A stretch of 64,000 bases of DNA from Aquabacter sp. L1I39 (GTDB taxonomy: Bacteria; Pseudomonadota; Alphaproteobacteria; Rhizobiales; Xanthobacteraceae). The stretch spans positions 3,346,387 to 3,410,386 of the forward strand of contig NZ_CP072392.1 in the NCBI RefSeq assembly GCF_017742835.1. Reading direction: 5' to 3'. A program made the translations under genes and the position numbers. The notes beneath the pieces were generated by a model that was not told the origin of the DNA, did not search any database, and saw only the letters and a list, made by a program, of their open reading frames with translations. Below are positions 1-8,380 of this stretch, piece by piece. Position 1 is the first letter of the stretch. Every line of letters starts with the position of its first letter.

Positions 1-265
1 CGAGGCTGGAGACCTGCTCCGCCGCGGCCAGGATCTGGTCGGGGGTCGATGCCAGCCAGTCCAGCGGCAGGCCGGTCTCCACCACCTGAACGTCGTGCAC
101 GGCGCGTGCGGTCGCTTGCTGGTGCGGTGCCATGGCCGGCCCCAGCATCACGAGCGTGGTGCGTACTCCAAGGGGGGCGAGGCCTCGCGCCAGATCGAGC
201 GCATAGGTGAAGACCCCGCCCACCGCATCGGCAGTCAGAAGGAGGTTCAGCGGCAATGGGCGCAT
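1..265 (-). CDS. Glycosyltransferase (family 4-like), N-terminal part only
   Basis: The minus strand opens with an ATG at 265 and stays open to the window edge, giving 88 residues. The protein starts MRPLPLNLLLTADAVGGVFT, followed by YALDLARGLAPLGVRTTLV. This is the donor-independent N-terminal Rossmann start typical of GT-B glycosyltransferases (GT4 type), where a Gly-Gly-Val turn precedes a helix and a hydrophobic strand. The start overlaps the end of the radical SAM gene by 19 bases, so it belongs to the same leftward operon and is probably translationally coupled. The nucleotide-sugar epimerases upstream suggest it transfers a modified sugar. The catalytic C-terminal half lies outside the window, so substrate cannot be judged. 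Confidence 0.72.
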   Translation of the reverse strand, partial: MRPLPLNLLLTADAVGGVFTYALDLARGLAPLGVRTTLVMLGPAMAPHQQATARAVHDVQVVETGLPLDWLASTPDQILAAAEQVSSL

Positions 266-1542
266 GCGGCCTCCAGGTCCGGCAAGGGGAGGGGGTGCTC
301 TTCCTGGATGTCGCTGAGGCTGGAGAACTGGGCGAGATAGTAAGCGTGCGCCCGCTCCCAGGCCGCCTCGTCGGGCTCGCCGAAAAGGCGCCGATAATCG
401 GGGGAGGAGGGATAGGGATAGAGCGGGACGGGATCATTGGCCCACACGCCCGCCCGCTGCAGCTTCTCGCGCCACTCCGCCACCAGAGCATCATCGTCCG
501 CGGGCATTTCGATGAGATTGGCCTGCACGAAGGGCACGCGCCGGCGGGCATGGATGAGGCGCTCGGCCAGTTCGTCGGTGGTCAGGCGGCAATTCTTGTC
601 CAGCAGGGCGCGCCCTTCCAGGGTCAGGCTTTCAACGCCCGCCTCGATGGACACGCAGCGCGCCGCGCCCAGGAGGTCAAGCATGTCGGGCTTCCACAGG
701 TCAATGCGGGTCTGAATACCGAAGGGCACCTGACGGGCTTCCAGTGCTTCCAGAAGCGGCTTCTGAGGCAGGAAGATTTCGTCGATGAAGTAGAAATAGG
801 TGACCCCCTGGGCGATGAGGCGGTCGATTTCGTCCAGCAGCGGCGGCAGGTCGCGCCGACGATAGGCGTCGCGGAAGTCGATCTTGGCGCAGAAGCTGCA
901 GTGATAGGGGCAGCCGCGCGAGGCCTCCACTTCCGCGCCCGGCCCGTCGGGCTCGGCCTCGAAGCGGTGGTGATGGTGATGATGGCCTTCGATCCAGGCA
1001 TCGGGCCAGGCCAGGGCGGGAAGGTCCTTGAAGCGCGTGGCCCGGGGGCCACCGGTGAGGGTTAAACCGCCGTCCGTGCGGAAGGCCAGGCCCGAAATGG
1101 TTGCAGGCGCGTGACCGTCCGCAAGCTCGACAAGCGCTTCCTCGCATTCCCCGCGTACCACAAGGTCCACGCCCAGCTTGTTCAGCGTCGCCCCAGGCGT
1201 GACTGAGCCGTGCGGACCCACCGCCACCGTGCGGCCACCCTGATCGCCCAGCGCATCCAGGAAGGCCCGGGGCACCCGCAATTCAGGCGGCGCACAGCGC
1301 CAGAAGAGATAGGTGGGCGCGGTGGTAACCACGCTCATGTCCGCACCGAAGGCAGCCACCTCCGCCACGAGCCCTGCATCGTCCTTGCCACTGAGCTGCC
1401 CGTCGCAGATCAGCACCTCATGGCCGGCCTGTTCCAGCAGCACCTTCGCCGATCCCAGCTCCAGCGGCAGATGGGGCGCGCGGCAGCCAAAATAGATGGA
1501 ATGGTCATAGCGCCAAGGCGGATTGACCAGAGCGACGCGCAT
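247..1542 (-). CDS. B12-binding domain radical SAM protein of a sugar operon
   Basis: The 431-residue protein has an N-terminal cobalamin-binding-like Rossmann region (MRVALVNPPWRYD, then a conserved RGECEEAL strand near 130-137) followed by a radical SAM core. Cys211, Cys215 and Cys218 form the CxxxCxxC motif (CPYHCSFC) that binds the 4Fe-4S cluster for S-adenosylmethionine cleavage. Members of this class do methylations or other radical rearrangements. Its position between two SDR epimerases and a glycosyltransferase suggests the substrate is a nucleotide sugar or glycan (inference). Residues 187-192 are six consecutive histidines just before the cluster motif, which is unusual. The gene follows the SDR gene with a 3-base gap and overlaps the glycosyltransferase start. 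Confidence 0.85.
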   Translation of the reverse strand: MRVALVNPPWRYDHSIYFGCRAPHLPLELGSAKVLLEQAGHEVLICDGQLSGKDDAGLVAEVAAFGADMSVVTTAPTYLFWRCAPPELRVPRAFLDALGDQGGRTVAVGPHGSVTPGATLNKLGVDLVVRGECEEALVELADGHAPATISGLAFRTDGGLTLTGGPRATRFKDLPALAWPDAWIEGHHHHHHRFEAEPDGPGAEVEASRGCPYHCSFCAKIDFRDAYRRRDLPPLLDEIDRLIAQGVTYFYFIDEIFLPQKPLLEALEARQVPFGIQTRIDLWKPDMLDLLGAARCVSIEAGVESLTLEGRALLDKNCRLTTDELAERLIHARRRVPFVQANLIEMPADDDALVAEWREKLQRAGVWANDPVPLYPYPSSPDYRRLFGEPDEAAWERAHAYYLAQFSSLSDIQEEHPLPLPDLEAACAHCR

Positions 1543-1545
1543 GGG

Positions 1546-2637
1546 TCACGCCTCCATGGGCTGGGCGATGAGGGCTTTGTCCGTCGGGGGCTGGTGACCG
1601 GCCTCGCCGATCCATTGAGCGAGCCGCGCGACGCCTTCCCGCCAGTCGAGCGGCGCCGGAAGGCCAAGCGCCGCGCGGACCGTGCGCGTGTCGCTCACAT
1701 AATAGCGCTGGTCGCCGGTGCGCCACGGCTGGAGCTCCAGGCGGGCCTGTCGTCCCAGCACCTGTTCCGCATGGGCGATGACATGGCGCAGCGTGACCGC
1801 GTTGGAAGGGCCGCCCCCGAGATTGAAGGCCCGACCCGTCACCTGATCGATGCGGGCGCGGGCCGCCAGATAGGCATCCACCGCATCCTCCACATAGAGG
1901 ACGTCGCGCACCTGATGGCCGTCACCGAACAGCGTGACGGCCTCGCCCGAGGCGATGCGCCGGAGGAAATGGGCCACCCATCCCTGGTCTTCCGTCCCCA
2001 TCTGGCGGGGGCCGTAGATGCAGCTCATGCGCATGACCGCGGCCTTGAGGCCGAAGGTGCGGGCATAGTCGAGCACATACTGGTCCGCCGTCCCCTTGGA
2101 GCAGCCATAGGGGGTGTGGAAATCCAGCGCCCGCGCCTCGCCGATGCCGAAGCGGGCGATGTCGAGATCGCGCGGCGCGTAGGCGCCGTCGGCGAGGGTG
2201 AGGGGCAGATCGGAGAGCGCGCCATACACCTTGTTGGTGCTGGCAAACACCAAGGGGGTCTGCGGCGCACGGATGCGAACGGCTTCCAGCAGGCCGAGCG
2301 TGCCGGCCGCATTGACCGCGAAATCCTCAAGCGGGGCATTCAGGGCCGTGGTGACCGCCACCTGGGCGGCGAAATGAAAAATGGCGGTGGCATCGGCCAC
2401 TGCATCGGCGCAGGTCTGGAAGTCCCGGATATCGGCCTTCACGAAGCTGATCCGCGTGGCATGAACGGCCTTCAGCCAGTCCACATTGGCCTCGACGCCG
2501 GGGCGGGCGAGGCTGTCCAGCACCAGCACATGCTCGCCATCCCGCGCGAGGCGCTGGGCCAGGTTGGCGCCGATGAAGCCGGCGCCGCCGGTGACGAGGA
2601 CGGGGCGGATTCGCCGCAGGGCGGGTGCGGGCGTCAT
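1546..2637 (-). CDS. NAD-dependent epimerase, CDP-paratose 2-epimerase-like
   Basis: Extended short-chain dehydrogenase of 363 residues. The NAD-binding TGGAGFIG lies at about 16-23 and the catalytic Tyr177-x3-Lys181 in TPYGCSKGTADQY. The STNKVYG motif near 133-139 and the YGCSKGxADQYVLDYARTFGL stretch are what I recall from CDP-paratose/CDP-tyvelose 2-epimerases (RfbE type), which invert C2 of a CDP-3,6-dideoxyhexose. The exact sugar here is inferred, since no dideoxysugar genes are visible. It overlaps the upstream SDR gene by four bases (ATGA) and is followed after 3 bases by the radical SAM gene, so it is in the middle of the operon. Confidence 0.85.
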   Translation of the reverse strand: MTPAPALRRIRPVLVTGGAGFIGANLAQRLARDGEHVLVLDSLARPGVEANVDWLKAVHATRISFVKADIRDFQTCADAVADATAIFHFAAQVAVTTALNAPLEDFAVNAAGTLGLLEAVRIRAPQTPLVFASTNKVYGALSDLPLTLADGAYAPRDLDIARFGIGEARALDFHTPYGCSKGTADQYVLDYARTFGLKAAVMRMSCIYGPRQMGTEDQGWVAHFLRRIASGEAVTLFGDGHQVRDVLYVEDAVDAYLAARARIDQVTGRAFNLGGGPSNAVTLRHVIAHAEQVLGRQARLELQPWRTGDQRYYVSDTRTVRAALGLPAPLDWREGVARLAQWIGEAGHQPPTDKALIAQPMEA

Positions 2638-3734
2638 GCCACCAGCCCCCGCGTTTCCAGCTCGCGGCGGGCCTCTTCGGCGCTGTCCACGGCATTCTGG
2701 GCGGCGAGCCAGTCTACCAATTCCGCCACACCCGCTTCAAAGGCGACGCGCGGTGCATAGCCAAGGTCCGCGCGCGCCTTGGCAATATCTGCAAAGCAGT
2801 GACGAATGTCGCCGGTGCGGGACTGGCCGGTGACCTGCGGATCGATGTCTGGCCGCCCCATGGCGACGGCAAGGGCTTGCGCCACCTGCAGCACGGAGCG
2901 GTCCTTCCCGCTGCCGACATTATAGACCCCGCCCACCGCCGCCGGGGCATCCAAGGCGGCGACGAAGGCGCGGGCCACGTCCGACACATGGACGAAATCA
3001 CGCCTCTGGTGGCCATCCTCGAATACGAGCGGGGGACGCCCATTGAGAAGACGGGAAGCGAAGATGGCCAGCACACCCGTATAGGGGTTGGAGAGCGCCT
3101 GGCCGGGGCCATAGACGTTGAACAGCCGCAGGGCGACGCCCTCCATGCCATAGGCGGCACAGACATTCAGCGTCAGGCATTCCTGCACATATTTGGTGAG
3201 GGCATAGACCGAGGCGAGGTTGGGGCGCTTCCATTCGGGCGTCGGCGCGGCGGTGAGCGGGAGGCCGGCGCTATCCACCAGGTCCCACCTGCCGGGGCCG
3301 CTGGTGCTGCGCACCGCATTTTCCACCGGCGCGCCGTCCGCGTCGCGGTAGAGGCCTTCCCCATAGATGCTCATGGACGAGGCCACGATCACCCGCCGCA
3401 CGGGATTCTCGATCAGCGCCTGGAACAGCACGGCGGTGCCGAGATCGTTCACGGCCACGTAGCGGTCAATGGCATACATGCTCTGGCCGACGCCCACTTC
3501 GGCCGCGAGATGGATCACCGCATCCATGCCCTGGATCGCCTTTCCCACATGCACGGGATCGCGCACATCGCCGATCATGAGTTCGGCTTCGGGCGGCAGG
3601 GCTGGGCTGCCGGCGCCGTGGACCTGGGGAATGAGGGAATCGAAAAGGCGCACCGTGTCGCCCCGCTCAACGAGCGCACGCGCCAGATGGCTGCCGATGA
3701 AGCCGGCACCGCCGGTGATGAGGATGTTCGCCAT
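2634..3734 (-). CDS. NAD-dependent epimerase/dehydratase, dTDP-rhamnose 4-epimerase-like
   Basis: Extended SDR of 366 residues with TGGAGFIG at 7-14, the serine strand VASSMSIYGEG near 118-127 and catalytic Tyr177-x3-Lys181 (SVYALTKYVQE). The C-terminal block RLFNVYGPGQALSNPYTGV...FEDGHQRRDFVHVSDVA resembles dTDP-L-rhamnose 4-epimerases and related UDP-sugar 4-epimerases. It is predicted to epimerise a nucleotide sugar in the cytoplasm. An 11-base gap separates it from the upstream small acidic gene, and its stop overlaps the next SDR start by four bases. The pair of SDRs, the radical SAM enzyme and a glycosyltransferase make a compact rare-sugar pathway. Confidence 0.85.
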   Translation of the reverse strand: MANILITGGAGFIGSHLARALVERGDTVRLFDSLIPQVHGAGSPALPPEAELMIGDVRDPVHVGKAIQGMDAVIHLAAEVGVGQSMYAIDRYVAVNDLGTAVLFQALIENPVRRVIVASSMSIYGEGLYRDADGAPVENAVRSTSGPGRWDLVDSAGLPLTAAPTPEWKRPNLASVYALTKYVQECLTLNVCAAYGMEGVALRLFNVYGPGQALSNPYTGVLAIFASRLLNGRPPLVFEDGHQRRDFVHVSDVARAFVAALDAPAAVGGVYNVGSGKDRSVLQVAQALAVAMGRPDIDPQVTGQSRTGDIRHCFADIAKARADLGYAPRVAFEAGVAELVDWLAAQNAVDSAEEARRELETRGLVA

Positions 3735-3745
3735 GGGGTGCCGGT

Positions 3746-4021
3746 TCAGTTGGAGTTGCGCCGGATGAACGTGTTGAAGCGGCTTTCACTCGCTTCCTGG
3801 TAGAGAAAGGCCAGCGCGCTGCGCTCGAACGTGTCGAAGACATCGTCCCAGGACACCTCTTCCGGGGACCCCTCTTCCAGGGACACCTCTTCCAGGCTTT
3901 CGTCGGCGTCGCCGAAAGCGAGGCGCATGAGCCCGCCACCGTCCGGCGTGCCGATGCGGGCGTGGTCGGTGGTTGCCGTACGTTCGGTTGTCTCGCCTTC
4001 GGGTGTCTTGCCTGGGGACAT
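3746..4021 (-). CDS. Small acidic protein with pentapeptide repeats, unknown function
   Basis: A 91-residue protein, first gene of the leftward glycan operon. Its start has a near-perfect ribosome binding site (GGAGGT five bases before ATG), which argues that it is real. Residues about 42-60 are four imperfect five-residue repeats (SLEEV, SLEEG, SPEEV, SWDDV), encoded by 15-base tandem repeats at roughly 3850-3895. A more complex tail follows (FDTFERSALAFLYQEASESR), probably helical. There is no signal peptide or membrane segment. I do not recognise a family. Its place ahead of the SDR genes suggests a small partner or regulator of the pathway, but that is only positional inference. Confidence 0.6.
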   Translation of the reverse strand: MSPGKTPEGETTERTATTDHARIGTPDGGGLMRLAFGDADESLEEVSLEEGSPEEVSWDDVFDTFERSALAFLYQEASESRFNTFIRRNSN

Positions 4022-4307
4022 GGGGACCTCCGATCTCGGGCATGCGGAGGGTCAACCAGCGGCTACAAAGATGGTTCCGACAAATGCTGTATTTAACTGC
4101 AGAGTTTACTTAGGCTTGGCGATGCATTGTGAGCGTTGCGGTAGTAATCGGAAGTGAGTCTAGTCTTTAATGTTCTGTTCAAGTTTTATCTTGGGCTTGC
4201 CGTTGCCGTCCTCTGCGCCGCTGAAGCAGGGGTGAGCGTTCGCATCGGACCTATTGGCGTGTTCGGGCGTTGAGAGCGAACCATCCGCGAGCGGCAGGAC
4301 CACAGCC

Positions 4308-4784
4308 ATGGACGACAGACACACGGCCTATCCCGACGATCTCCGGCAGAACCTGGAGGACCAGCACAATCCGCCCCTCTTGCAGCACGAGGCGCTGCGG
4401 GGGGACTTCGATCATGCCCTTCACAACCAAGGCGGAGGCTCCACTGGGGAGGTGGGGGGCGACCGCCCCGCGGAGGTGCGCGACAGCCCGCTCGCGCGGC
4501 GCGATGGGTGCGACGTCATCGCGGCCCCCGATGCGCCGCAGGCCCATTGGGATGCACCGCTCCCGGTGCGCATCCGCATCGCCTCGGCGGAGAATCTGGA
4601 GATCCGCACGCTGCGGGATGCGGGCAACCTGGTCTCGGGGCGATATTTCACCCTCTCGCACTCCGCGGCTCTTCAGGAATGTGCAGACCTCCTGGTGCTG
4701 GCGGCCCGCACCGGCGATCCTGACGATGTCAGCTTCGCTGCCATGCGACTGCAGATGTTTCTGCGCATGCTCGAACTGGCCTGA
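4308..4784 (+). CDS. Hypothetical protein, 158 residues
   Basis: The frame is open from further upstream, but the ATG at 4308 is the best start: it follows a purine-rich GGCAGGA and drops an unconserved-looking leader. The N-terminal half is polar and low in structure (many Asp, His, Gly). The C-terminal 75 residues look folded: PVRIRIASAENLEIRTLRDA followed by helices ending FAAMRLQMFLRMLELA. That arrangement faintly resembles the small rhizobial DUF982 family, but I cannot confirm it. The gene lies 84 bases before the EEP hydrolase gene on the same strand and may be cotranscribed with it. The 286 bases before it (4022-4307) are AT-richer and must hold the divergent promoters; no clear operator was found. 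Confidence 0.5.
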   Translation: MDDRHTAYPDDLRQNLEDQHNPPLLQHEALRGDFDHALHNQGGGSTGEVGGDRPAEVRDSPLARRDGCDVIAAPDAPQAHWDAPLPVRIRIASAENLEIRTLRDAGNLVSGRYFTLSHSAALQECADLLVLAARTGDPDDVSFAAMRLQMFLRMLELA

Positions 4785-4868
4785 CTTGGGTCGCGCCCGA
4801 GGAGAGGATCGGTGGCCCACGCGGACGCCGCCCTGGATCTTCACCGCGGCCGCCGGCGTTGAGAAGGC

Positions 4869-5720
4869 ATGACGTCCGTTGTCACGCCTCCCACCTCGCC
4901 GCATGAGCCCCCGCGCCTGCGGGTCGTCACCTACAATGTGCGCCGCTGCCTGGGGCTCGATGGCCGCTACGCCCCGGAGCGGATCGCGCAGGTGATCGCC
5001 AGGACGCGGGCCGACGTGGTCGCGCTCCAGGAACTGGACGTGAACCGCCTGCGCAGCGGCGCCATTGACCAGGCGCTCGCCATCGCCGCGGAACTGCGGA
5101 TGTCCCACCATTTCCACCCCGCCATTCGGGTGCTGGAGGAGCTTTATGGCGATGCCATCCTGTCCCTTCATCCCATGCGCCTCGTGAGGGCCGGACCCTT
5201 GCCGGGTCCGCGCGGGCGCCGCTGGGTGGAGCCGCGGGGGGCCCTTTGGGTGGAGGTGGACGTGGCCGGCCAGCCCGTGCAGGTGTTGAACGCTCATTTC
5301 GGCCTCCTGCCGCGCGAACGCCTCGATCAGGCGCGGGCCCTTCTCGGGCCGGACTGGCTCGGTCACCCCCTGTGCCGGGGTCCGGCGGTCCTGCTGGGGG
5401 ACTTCAATGCCCGCCCGGCGTCCGCGGCTTATCGCCTGCTCGCCACCCAGTTGCGCGACGCTCAGCGGGCGGATGGCCGGCCTCCGGCCGCCACCTTCCC
5501 GAGCCGCTGGCCGCTCCTGCGCATCGACCATGTGTTCCTGCGCGGCGATCTGCGGGTGGAAGGCTGCGAGGTTGTCAGCGGTCGCGCCACCCGCCTCGCC
5601 TCGGATCATCTGCCGCTGATGGTCGATCTCAGCCTGCGCGCCGCGACGGACCCGGAGCGTGGAGCGCCCGAACTGTCCGCCCCCATCGGCCCCGTTCCCG
5701 TCAGCGAGACCACGCTATGA
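4869..5720 (+). CDS. Endonuclease/exonuclease/phosphatase (EEP) family hydrolase, YbhP-like
   Basis: A 283-residue EEP-fold protein. Visible motifs are the N-terminal TYNVRRC (Asn metal site), ALQELDVNR (catalytic Glu), LNAHFGLLPRERLDQ, the central LLGDFNARP (Asp/Asn pair), RIDHVFL and the terminal SDHLPLMVDL (Asp-His). These are the full set of magnesium-dependent phosphodiesterase residues. The natural substrate is unknown; E. coli YbhP sits with the cardiolipin synthase ClsB and YbhN, and the same three families are adjacent here, so a membrane-lipid phosphodiester is plausible. The stop overlaps the next start by four bases (ATGA). Confidence 0.88.
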   Translation: MTSVVTPPTSPHEPPRLRVVTYNVRRCLGLDGRYAPERIAQVIARTRADVVALQELDVNRLRSGAIDQALAIAAELRMSHHFHPAIRVLEELYGDAILSLHPMRLVRAGPLPGPRGRRWVEPRGALWVEVDVAGQPVQVLNAHFGLLPRERLDQARALLGPDWLGHPLCRGPAVLLGDFNARPASAAYRLLATQLRDAQRADGRPPAATFPSRWPLLRIDHVFLRGDLRVEGCEVVSGRATRLASDHLPLMVDLSLRAATDPERGAPELSAPIGPVPVSETTL

Positions 5721-6697
5721 GCACCGCCCATCCTGCCGCGACCCGCCGGAGCGGGGGCCTGCTGGCCCGCATGCATGCCATCGCCGCGAGCCGCATCTTC
5801 CAACTGGGCTTCTTCCTGGCAGCCGCGCTGCTGGGCGTGGGGCTTCTGTGGCATGCCCTGAGCCGCTACAGCTTCGAGGAAATCGTGGCGGCCGTGACCG
5901 CGGTGCGGGGGTGGCGCCTTGGGTTGGCGGCCGGGTTTGCGGCGGCAAGCTATGTCTGCCTCACTTTCTTCGACTATCTCGCCTTGCGCTGGATCGAGCG
6001 GCCACTCCCCTACCGGCAGGCGGCGCTCGCCTCGTTCGCGAGCCTGTCTCTGGGCCATTCCATCGGCTTTGCGGGCCTCAGCTCGGGGGCCATTCGCTAC
6101 CGCTTCTATTCCCGCTGGGGCCTGGGCGCCGGCGACGTGGCGCAGATCGTGCTTTTCTGCGGGGTCACGGTGGGGCTGGGCCTGTCCATGCTGGCGGGCA
6201 TCTCCATGATGGCCGATCCTGCCACCGCCCAGAGCCTGCTGCGCCTGCCGGAAGCCACCCTCAGGACATTGGGCCTTGCCGGCATCCTCGTGCCACTCGC
6301 CTATCTCGCCTGGGCAATGGTGCCGGAGCGGTTCGCCCGGCGCACCTTCTGGCGGCTGCGGCGGCCCAAAGCGGGGCTCGCCCTGGCGCAGATCATCGTG
6401 GGCACGGTGAATTTTGCGCTGGTGGCGGCCTGCCTGCACCAGGCGCTCACCCATGTGGCGGAGGTGTCCTATCCCGCCGTCGCCTCCGCCTATGTGGCAG
6501 CCAATACCGCCACGCTCATCACCCATGTGCCGGGCGGACTCGGGGTGGTAGAAACGGTGGTCCAGCATGTGTTGCCGGGACAGGACCTGATCGGCCCGCT
6601 CCTGGTCTTCCGCTTCGTTTATTTCCTGGCGCCCCTCCTGCTCGGCCTTGCGCTGCTGGGGATCACGGAAGTGGTGGAAAAGCGAAAGGCGCGCTGA
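5717..6697 (+). CDS. Lysylphosphatidylglycerol synthase TM region/UPF0104 membrane protein, YbhN-like
   Basis: 326-residue integral membrane protein starting at the ATG that overlaps the EEP stop. After a short basic N-terminus there are about eight hydrophobic segments, beginning IFQLGFFLAAALLGVGLLWH. The family features GHSIGFAGLSSGAIRYRFYSRWG and ITHVPGGLGVVETVV are clear. The latter glycine-rich loop is characteristic of the MprF flippase-type (UPF0104/YbhN) domain. It has no soluble aminoacyltransferase domain, so it is not a complete MprF. The likely role is lipid transport or remodelling in the inner membrane together with the neighbouring EEP and PLD proteins (inference from gene context). 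Confidence 0.87.
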   Translation: MSTAHPAATRRSGGLLARMHAIAASRIFQLGFFLAAALLGVGLLWHALSRYSFEEIVAAVTAVRGWRLGLAAGFAAASYVCLTFFDYLALRWIERPLPYRQAALASFASLSLGHSIGFAGLSSGAIRYRFYSRWGLGAGDVAQIVLFCGVTVGLGLSMLAGISMMADPATAQSLLRLPEATLRTLGLAGILVPLAYLAWAMVPERFARRTFWRLRRPKAGLALAQIIVGTVNFALVAACLHQALTHVAEVSYPAVASAYVAANTATLITHVPGGLGVVETVVQHVLPGQDLIGPLLVFRFVYFLAPLLLGLALLGITEVVEKRKAR

Positions 6698-6706
6698 CGG
6701 CGCCTC

Positions 6707-8263
6707 TCACCCGAACAGCTTTGCCCATAGGCGGGACCAGGAGAAGGGTGCCACGGGATCGAGGATCTTCGTGCCGGGGATGGGCTCGGTCGGACCGTCG
6801 CGGCGCGGGGCCTGGAAGGGGCGGAGGCGGCGGGGACCGCCATTCAGCAGATCGACCGCGCGGATCAGCGAACCGGTCGCTTCCAGATGCATGGCGACAC
6901 GCTCCGGCGTCGCGCCCAGATGCTCCGCCAGAAGGGCATTGCGGATGCCTGCCACGGCCGCAGACTGATCCTCCCGGCTCGCTTCCAGCGTCACGTCGAA
7001 TTCGCTGTCGAGACCCACGGAGCGGTTGTTCAGATTGGACGAGCCCATCCAGAGATAACGGTCATCCGCCACCATGAGCTTGGCGTGGACGAGGATGTCG
7101 CACGGCCCGTCCCGCCCGTCCACCACCGGATGGAATACGCGCAGCCGGTCGTACCGGTCTGCGCGCGCGAGCCGCCGCAGCAGGCGGTCGCGGTTGGTGC
7201 CCATGATCGCGCGCTCGAACCAGGAATGGGTGGTATCGCTCACCACCGCCACGATTTCGGGTCCGTCATGTTCCATCAGCCGGCGCTCCAGAAGCTCGGC
7301 CACATGGTGGGCGGTGAGATATTGCGCCTCGATATAGAGGCTGCGGCGGGCGGCGCGCAGCACATCGGTCAAGAGGCGCGGCGCCTCCGCGATGCGCTCC
7401 CGGTTCTTCCAGGCGGGCAGCGAGCGCGCAAGGCCAAGCGTGATGTCCTCGAAACCGGGCACGGCGTCACCGGGCACAGCATCCTGCGGCCAGAGGGTCG
7501 GGTCGCCGGCGCGGCAGGGGAGGGTGATCTCCTCCCCGGTAAAGGCGGACCAGCGTTCATTGGCGAGAGCGCACACGTCGGCCGCCGCCGGGCCGTCCAG
7601 CATCAGCATCACATCATGCACGGGGCCGAACGGCGTGCCGTCCGGCTGGCGGCGATGGGGATCGTCCGGATGATGGGCGCAGGTGTCCCAGCGATCCACC
7701 GTGAGGTCCATGCCGCCGGTGAAGGCCAGTGCGCCGTCAAGGCAAACGATCTTCTGGTGGTGGGCGGCATAGGCGGGGTGTGTGGTATCCAGCCGCAGGC
7801 TGATGCGCGGATGATCCTGCCACGCCTCTCCCAGGAGCAGCCCCGCCGGCGCGCTCGGGCCATGGAGGACGGCGGAACTCCATACCAGCACGCGCACATG
7901 AAGATCGGGGTGCCGCTCCACCTGTCGGCGCAGTACCTCGCCCAGCGTCTCGCAGCGTTGCGGGTCGTCCGGGCGCAGGCGGATGCGGCCGTCAAAATCC
8001 CACCCCACCACCAGGATGGAATGGCGGGCCGCGTGAAGCGCATCATAGAGGGCTGCGAAATAGGCGCGCCCATCCACCAGGACCTGCGCGCGGCGGGCCA
8101 TGCTGATGCGCGAGCAATTGCGATCTTCACGGAAGAGGGCGCTGGCGTGCGCACCCGTCGGCGCAGCACCGACAGGGTTTGACGCGCCCGCGCAGGCGCT
8201 TTGCCGTTTCAGGCCCAGCGAGGTGTTCCACATGTTCAAGGAGGAAGACGCGGCCACGGACAT
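6707..8263 (-). CDS. Phospholipase D-like protein, cardiolipin synthase (ClsB) type
   Basis: A 518-residue protein with two HKD motifs: His169-x-Lys171-x4-Asp176 (HHQKIVCLD) followed by GGMD, and His393-x-Lys395-x4-Asp400 (HAKLMVADD) followed by GSSNLNNRS. Two such motifs make one active site that transfers phosphatidyl groups through a phosphohistidine, as in cardiolipin synthases. There is no N-terminal transmembrane pair, unlike ClsA, which fits the ClsB/ClsC or PLD-hydrolase type. The ATG at 8263 has GGAG nearby; internal Met codons at residues 11 and 55 are alternative starts and the first 55 residues look unconserved. It converges on the YbhN-like gene with a 9-base gap. Confidence 0.88.
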   Translation of the reverse strand: MSVAASSSLNMWNTSLGLKRQSACAGASNPVGAAPTGAHASALFREDRNCSRISMARRAQVLVDGRAYFAALYDALHAARHSILVVGWDFDGRIRLRPDDPQRCETLGEVLRRQVERHPDLHVRVLVWSSAVLHGPSAPAGLLLGEAWQDHPRISLRLDTTHPAYAAHHQKIVCLDGALAFTGGMDLTVDRWDTCAHHPDDPHRRQPDGTPFGPVHDVMLMLDGPAAADVCALANERWSAFTGEEITLPCRAGDPTLWPQDAVPGDAVPGFEDITLGLARSLPAWKNRERIAEAPRLLTDVLRAARRSLYIEAQYLTAHHVAELLERRLMEHDGPEIVAVVSDTTHSWFERAIMGTNRDRLLRRLARADRYDRLRVFHPVVDGRDGPCDILVHAKLMVADDRYLWMGSSNLNNRSVGLDSEFDVTLEASREDQSAAVAGIRNALLAEHLGATPERVAMHLEATGSLIRAVDLLNGGPRRLRPFQAPRRDGPTEPIPGTKILDPVAPFSWSRLWAKLFG

Positions 8264-8380
8264 CCGCTCCGTTCATCGAGAGTTTCCCTCTCAATGCCGG
8301 CCGGCCCCGTTCCGTTCCTGAACCCCGGCGGTGACACCTGCCGGGAACTTAAACCGCGCTTTTGTCCTTTCTTCCCCGGT

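Noticed and set aside
3846..3900. 15-base repeat considered as a CRISPR-like or intergenic repeat
   Set aside because: The repeat is in frame inside a gene with a good ribosome binding site, has no spacers, and encodes pentapeptides.
4251..5609. Long minus-strand reading frame of 452 codons opposite the small unknown and EEP genes
   Set aside because: Composition is low-complexity (Arg, Gly, His, Gln rich), with no domain, and the plus strand encodes a complete EEP motif set. It is a mirror frame caused by GC-rich third positions.
6887..8182. Plus-strand frame of 431 codons opposite the phospholipase D gene
   Set aside because: It lacks recognisable motifs, while the minus strand has both HKD motifs in order.
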